Assembly (NCBI GenBank): GCA_017165825.1
Contig: CM029385.1
Coordinates: 3,726,738 to 3,790,737 of the forward strand
Length of the DNA: 64,000 nt
From: Hepsetus odoe
Taxonomy: Eukaryota > Chordata > Actinopteri > Characiformes > Hepsetidae
Direction: 5' to 3'
The position numbers were made by a program, and so were the translations under genes. Below, in pieces: positions 60,315 to 64,000 of this stretch. The notes under the pieces are model-generated. The model saw only the letters and a program-made list of their open reading frames with translations, was not told the DNA's origin and ran no database searches. Positions within the stretch are counted from its first letter, which is position 1. Each line of letters begins with the position of its first letter.

Positions 60315-60319
60315 TATAT
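60270..60319. repeat. (TA)n microsatellite
   Basis: TA run with one CA interruption. Confidence 0.95.
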
Positions 60320-60324
60320 GGATC

Positions 60325-61720
60325 TATTTGCCTTTGTTCTCTTTGTTTTATTTGCCCCAGTTTGCTTTTATTTTGTAATTTTGCTATAATTATTCGTACA
60401 GCACTTAATTGAGTGCCTGATGTCTTTAAATGTGCTTTACTTAATTACCCACTTACATAAACGCCACAAGAGGACCAAAGAGAACAAATATACAGAAGAA
60501 AAAGCAGAATATGGACTCTTGGAGTGACATAAAGTGACACTTCATTTGCCAGAAGCCTGTATTCTTAGAATAAATGGATTTTTATGGACTAATCCCTAGT
60601 GGGACTAACTCTTTTAGTGTGACGTTCCTCCCCCCGATGTATACTGTTTACATAATTTGTAACATTTATTCATTTGAAGCATTAACCTTCCCGACGATAG
60701 GAAAAATTGTTGGGTAATATGCATTTATGGCGCCCGCAGTTAAGATATTAATGCTGTGACCTATCTAGCAGGCTTCCAGACTGGTCCACATGTTTGGTGA
60801 TGCACGGCTTCGTTTAGCAAGCGATAGCTGTTGTGTAAGGGCATCACGATGGCATCACCTGCACTTTTTTGGGGCACGGCAGTGTTCGTTTCAAATTGAA
60901 GCTGAAGTGCTTCCATTGATGCGCCCAAATAACACACTCGACTACATCTCCAAATCTCCAACATCCATTTTGGTAGAACGAAGCCAGCTCGTCTGAGTCA
61001 GAATATTTTGCTAATAGCTCTGCTCGTTGGAGATGAATATTTTTTCCAGGATAAATATAACTGAACAGGGCTAAAGGCTGGGTTTTAACATTACCATTTT
61101 AGATCCTTGATTTCTCCTCTCATTTCTCGGTATCTGCAGAAATGAGCATGAATTGACAGCAAGTAATGGATACTGATCGCTCTTTCTCAAGCACTGCTAT
61201 TCTACATCCGATTCAAACTGTAATGTAAAAAACATTATTACATTAAAACATAAACAAAAATCGGTGGTGTAACAGCTTACGGACTGATAACACTGATGAA
61301 AAGTGGGGGAAAATAATCAATAACCAGCGAACGTCTCAGGAAGACTGAACAGGACAGTGGCCCCGTGTCGGCCAAGAGCTTAGCTGTCACATCCAAGAGC
61401 ATGTTTGCTTTCAGCTTTCTGTCACTCTTAAACATGAGTCTGATCTTCCTCTATGAACATCAGCTTAGGAAGCACCTGTCTGAGACATTTCTTCTATTTA
61501 AAAGCTGCCTGACACTTTTACATTATTAACCGACGCTCTGACCCAGTTGGCTAGACTTCACAACTGGACCCAGAACCATACGCTTCCATCCTGCTTCCAA
61601 CACCTCAACCTGAACAGCTGACTGTTCACTGACTGCCTAATATCCTCCTTCTTCAGAGGGGCCAATAGGATGATCATTATTATTCTCTTCTCGTCGGAGG
61701 TTTTAATGTTGTGGCCAGTT
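60325..61720. other. Presumed intron 1, no recognised features
   Basis: No repeat family, RNA gene or supported ORF was recognised. Confidence 0.5.
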
Positions 61721-61724
61721 GGGA

Positions 61725-61773
61725 CAGACAGACAGACAGAGACATAGATAGATAGATAAATAGATAGATAGAC

Positions 61774-61804
<31 letters not shown>

Positions 61805-62072
61805 ACAACAGACACTGATAATTAGACAGACAGACAGACAGACAGATAGATGATAGATAGATATAGACAGACAGGCAGACAGACAAATAGATGATAGATA
61901 TAGACAGACAGATAGATGATAAATAGATATAGACAGACAGATAGATGATAGATAGATATAGACAGACAGACAGACAGACAGATAGATAGATGATAGATAT
62001 AGACAGACAGACAGACAGACAGATAGATGATATATAGATATAGACAGACAGATAGATAGACAGACAGACAGA
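61725..62072. repeat. GATA/CAGA compound microsatellite array
   Basis: About 350 bp of CAGA and GATA tetramers. Several blocks recur in the order (CAGA)n, GATAGATGATAGATA, TAGACAGACAGA, giving a higher-order period of roughly 40-60 bp. The open frames over it give Leu-Ser-Val-Cys-Tyr repeats and are artefacts. Confidence 0.93.
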
Positions 62073-62653
62073 AATGTAGTTCTGTATTAATCCACAAGCA
62101 TATTAAAACCAGCTGGCCGGTATTCTGCACGAAAACGCCAGACTTTTAAAAGCTGAATTATTTCAGTTTGAGCAGGCAGCCCACTTCTGGGTTTGCCCTC
62201 CAGAGTGACCACAGAGAGAACCAGAGCATCGCAGCAGGACGCGACGTCTGCAGAGACACCAAGGAGAGTCCAGCATGTCAGCAGAGAGAGCCAGCATGAA
62301 TAAGACTCTCCGTGTGGGGCAGACCTGCGACTAACATGCAGGCATGTTTTATTAATGTTCAACTTCCACAGTCTGTGGCACCCTTAGATAACCTGCCGCG
62401 GAAAAGCAGCACTTCAGTTTCAGCCGAAGAAAACTCTCAGTCGGATTATGGCTTCTCAATAAACTGAACAGTAATCAGAGCTCCAGAGAAAACCCTTCTG
62501 AATGCATTGCCTCATTCCGGAGACATTGTTTCATGACAGCTTTTAAAGGTTTTGGGGGGAAAAAATATTCACGGCTGGCAGAGTTTGAGGCAAAATAGTT
62601 TTTTTGTCTTTTCATTTATGCTGTTATTTTATATCTACGCCTATAAATTGTAT

Positions 62654-62845
62654 ACAGCACAGTGCAATAGTCCCACTCATTTCTTCATGTTTGGCTTTCT
62701 TGTATTTTAAATGAATTGTTGAGGAACGGTTCTCCAGATCTTCCTGAAGGGCAATGTTTTTGTTTCTCATTTTCAGCGCAGTCCCTGTACCTGAGCAATA
62801 ATCTGAGGATTATTTTTTTGTTTGTTAAACCATGCAGCACAAAAC
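62654..62845 (-). mobile_element. TIR family C, truncated copy
   Basis: Starts at the terminus ACAGCACAGTGCAATAGTCC, then CTCATTTCTTCATGTTTGG, GGAACGGTTCTCCAGATCTT, CCTGAAGGGC and CAGTCCCTGTACCTGAGCA, which is the reverse complement of the right half of the 56275 copy. The other half is missing. Confidence 0.7.
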
Positions 62846-62895
62846 AGCTTTGGGACGTCCCTTAGTCGTGAGGAAATGCATTCCTGATGACTAAC

Positions 62896-63138
62896 GGGCA
62901 GCGGTGCCCTAGTGGTTAGGGAGTTGGCCACAGGGTCAGAAGATTGTGGGTTCAAACCCCTTACCAGTAGGTTGCTCTGAGGTGCCCTTGAGCAAGGTAC
63001 CGTCCCCGTCACTGCTCCCCAAGCGCTTTCATAGATCCCCCTGCTGTACAGTTTGTGTACATGGTTAAATGCATTTTCGTTGTGGATCGCTGTGCTGTGT
63101 ACTCACAATGACAAGAATTGTCACTTTCACTTTTCTTA
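62896..63138 (+). repeat. SINE family B, full-length copy
   Basis: GGGCAGCGGTGCCCTAGTGG, GTGGGTTCAAACCCCTTACC, TTGAGCAAGGTACCGTCCCC, ACTCACAATGACAAGAATTG, tail TCACTTTCACTTTT. Confidence 0.92.
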
Positions 63139-63139
63139 A

Positions 63140-63955
63140 AGAAACATAAGTAAGAATAACGGTGGTAGCACCACATACAGACTCCTTTTGTGTTACAAAC
63201 TGTATTTACATGTAACATCTGCATGTAACATTTGCACATCTGTATAAATCTACTGACTCACTGCAAAATACAAAGAAAGAACGGTGGCTCGTTGTTGATG
63301 CACTAGTAAAGTAAATAGTAAAATAGCCACCAAAGTGAAAAGCACCACTGAAAAGCACATTTCACATCCAGCTCCGAATGACTTAGTTACCAAATTGGGA
63401 AAAGAAGTGAAATTTCTCTCAGATGAAGGTTTTAAACCCCTGCACAGTTTAGAGAACCAGTCCAGAACATAATATACAGGTTCCATGAAAAGCACCCTTC
63501 AATAGCCATACCTTCGGTGCAAGAATCTCACAGGAACCTGAGTTTTTGCCAGCGAAGGAGCGCAAGGAACTGAAGCGTGGGCCTACATCCTTGCAGTTGA
63601 AGGGCTTACGGCAGAACAGGCTAAGTACGAAATAAGAAAACCTTGCCTAATAGATGAATCATCCTCCTCCGTTATGTAACACCAGCAGCCAAAACAAGCG
63701 CAAGCAGGTTCGAAAAACTGCTTCCCTCACACCGCCGCAACCTGACGGATGGCCGGAGTGCGCGCACCTTCCTCTCCACATCCAGCTGGAACATGCAGCC
63801 CGGACCCTGTTGCTAGTGGAGACGAGTCCTCCCACTCCTCATGTCCAGAGCAAGCCTTAAACCTGCCAATCCAGGAAGAACCTGGTGCTGTTTTAACAGG
63901 AGGACAATCATAACCCCCCACCACCCCCCCATTTCATCTGAAAATAAAAGAGCAA
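63140..63955. other. Right-end stretch beside the possible exon 1
   Basis: No repeat recognised. Contains ATGTAACATCTGCATGTAAC (a doubled GCATGTAACAT unit near 63210) and a C-run (63914-63930). No CpG-island-like composition, so no promoter can be called. Confidence 0.45.
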
Positions 63956-63960
63956 GTTAC

Positions 63961-64000
63961 CTCCGTGAGTGTGAGGCTGATGGACACGGTCTTCAAGCTC
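63961..64000 (-). other. Possible cdkl5 exon 1 (noncoding), cut by the window edge
   Basis: The last 40 bases, read on the minus strand, end in CACGGAG followed by GTAACT, an acceptable 5' splice site. In other vertebrates the first CDKL5 exon is noncoding and lies far upstream of the ATG exon, which fits the 12.9-kb gap to 51026. There is no CpG-rich context or other proof, and an open frame (SLKTVSISLTLTE) also crosses it, so it could be chance or a coding exon of another transcript. Confidence 0.25.

Noticed and set aside
61725..62072. Regularly spaced repeats that could suggest a CRISPR-like array
   Set aside because: Simple GATA/CAGA tetramers with no unique spacers, in a eukaryotic intron.

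Overview
The window looks like chromosomal DNA from a ray-finned (teleost) fish. It holds one vertebrate gene whose small exons are separated by introns of up to 29 kb. The introns are full of teleost-type repeats: tRNA-derived SINEs ending in the tails common in fish, an intact Rex3/RTE-type LINE, Tc1-like transposase remnants, hAT MITEs and long CA/TA/GATA microsatellites. I cannot name the species. No prokaryotic features, CRISPR arrays, rRNA or functional tRNA genes were seen.

The gene is cdkl5 (cyclin-dependent kinase-like 5, a CMGC Ser/Thr kinase) on the minus strand, running right to left. Seven coding exons (conventional exons 2-8) can be placed to the base: 50868-50805 (start codon), 38671-38637, 9154-9109, 7888-7752, 5938-5818, 5617-5558 and 2326-2236. 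All junctions are GT/AG and the reading phases fit. Together they give 554 nt, residues 1 to about 185. This covers the glycine loop, the ATP-binding Lys42, the aC Glu60, HRD (Asp135), DFG (Asp153) and the TEY activation motif (169-171). The rest of the kinase domain and the long C-terminal tail lie to the left of the window. A possible first, noncoding exon begins beyond the right edge and ends at 63961.

Region by region: 1-2235 is intron 8 (TA microsatellite, SINEs, a hAT MITE). 2236-9154 holds exons 8 to 4, with a Tc1 relic in intron 7 and a fold-back hAT MITE about 40 bp from the exon 5 splice donor. 9155-38636 is the 29.5-kb intron 3, with SINEs, LINE fragments, Tc1 relics and long stretches with no recognisable repeat. 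38672-50804 is intron 2, which carries a 3.4-kb apparently full-length Rex3/RTE-like retrotransposon (40972-44337) with an uninterrupted 1059-codon ORF, antisense to cdkl5. 51027-63960 is the presumed intron 1, with an inverted SINE pair, a TIR element at 53931-54317, a complete copy of a roughly 490-bp TIR repeat family and a GATA/CAGA array.

I see no undescribed multi-gene system. The most noteworthy points are the intact LINE with an unusual 5' flank and no recognisable motif-II glutamate in its endonuclease, the nested repeats that give relative insertion ages, the MITE next to a splice site, the uORFs ahead of the kinase start codon, and the fact that all six family-A SINEs lie antisense to the gene.
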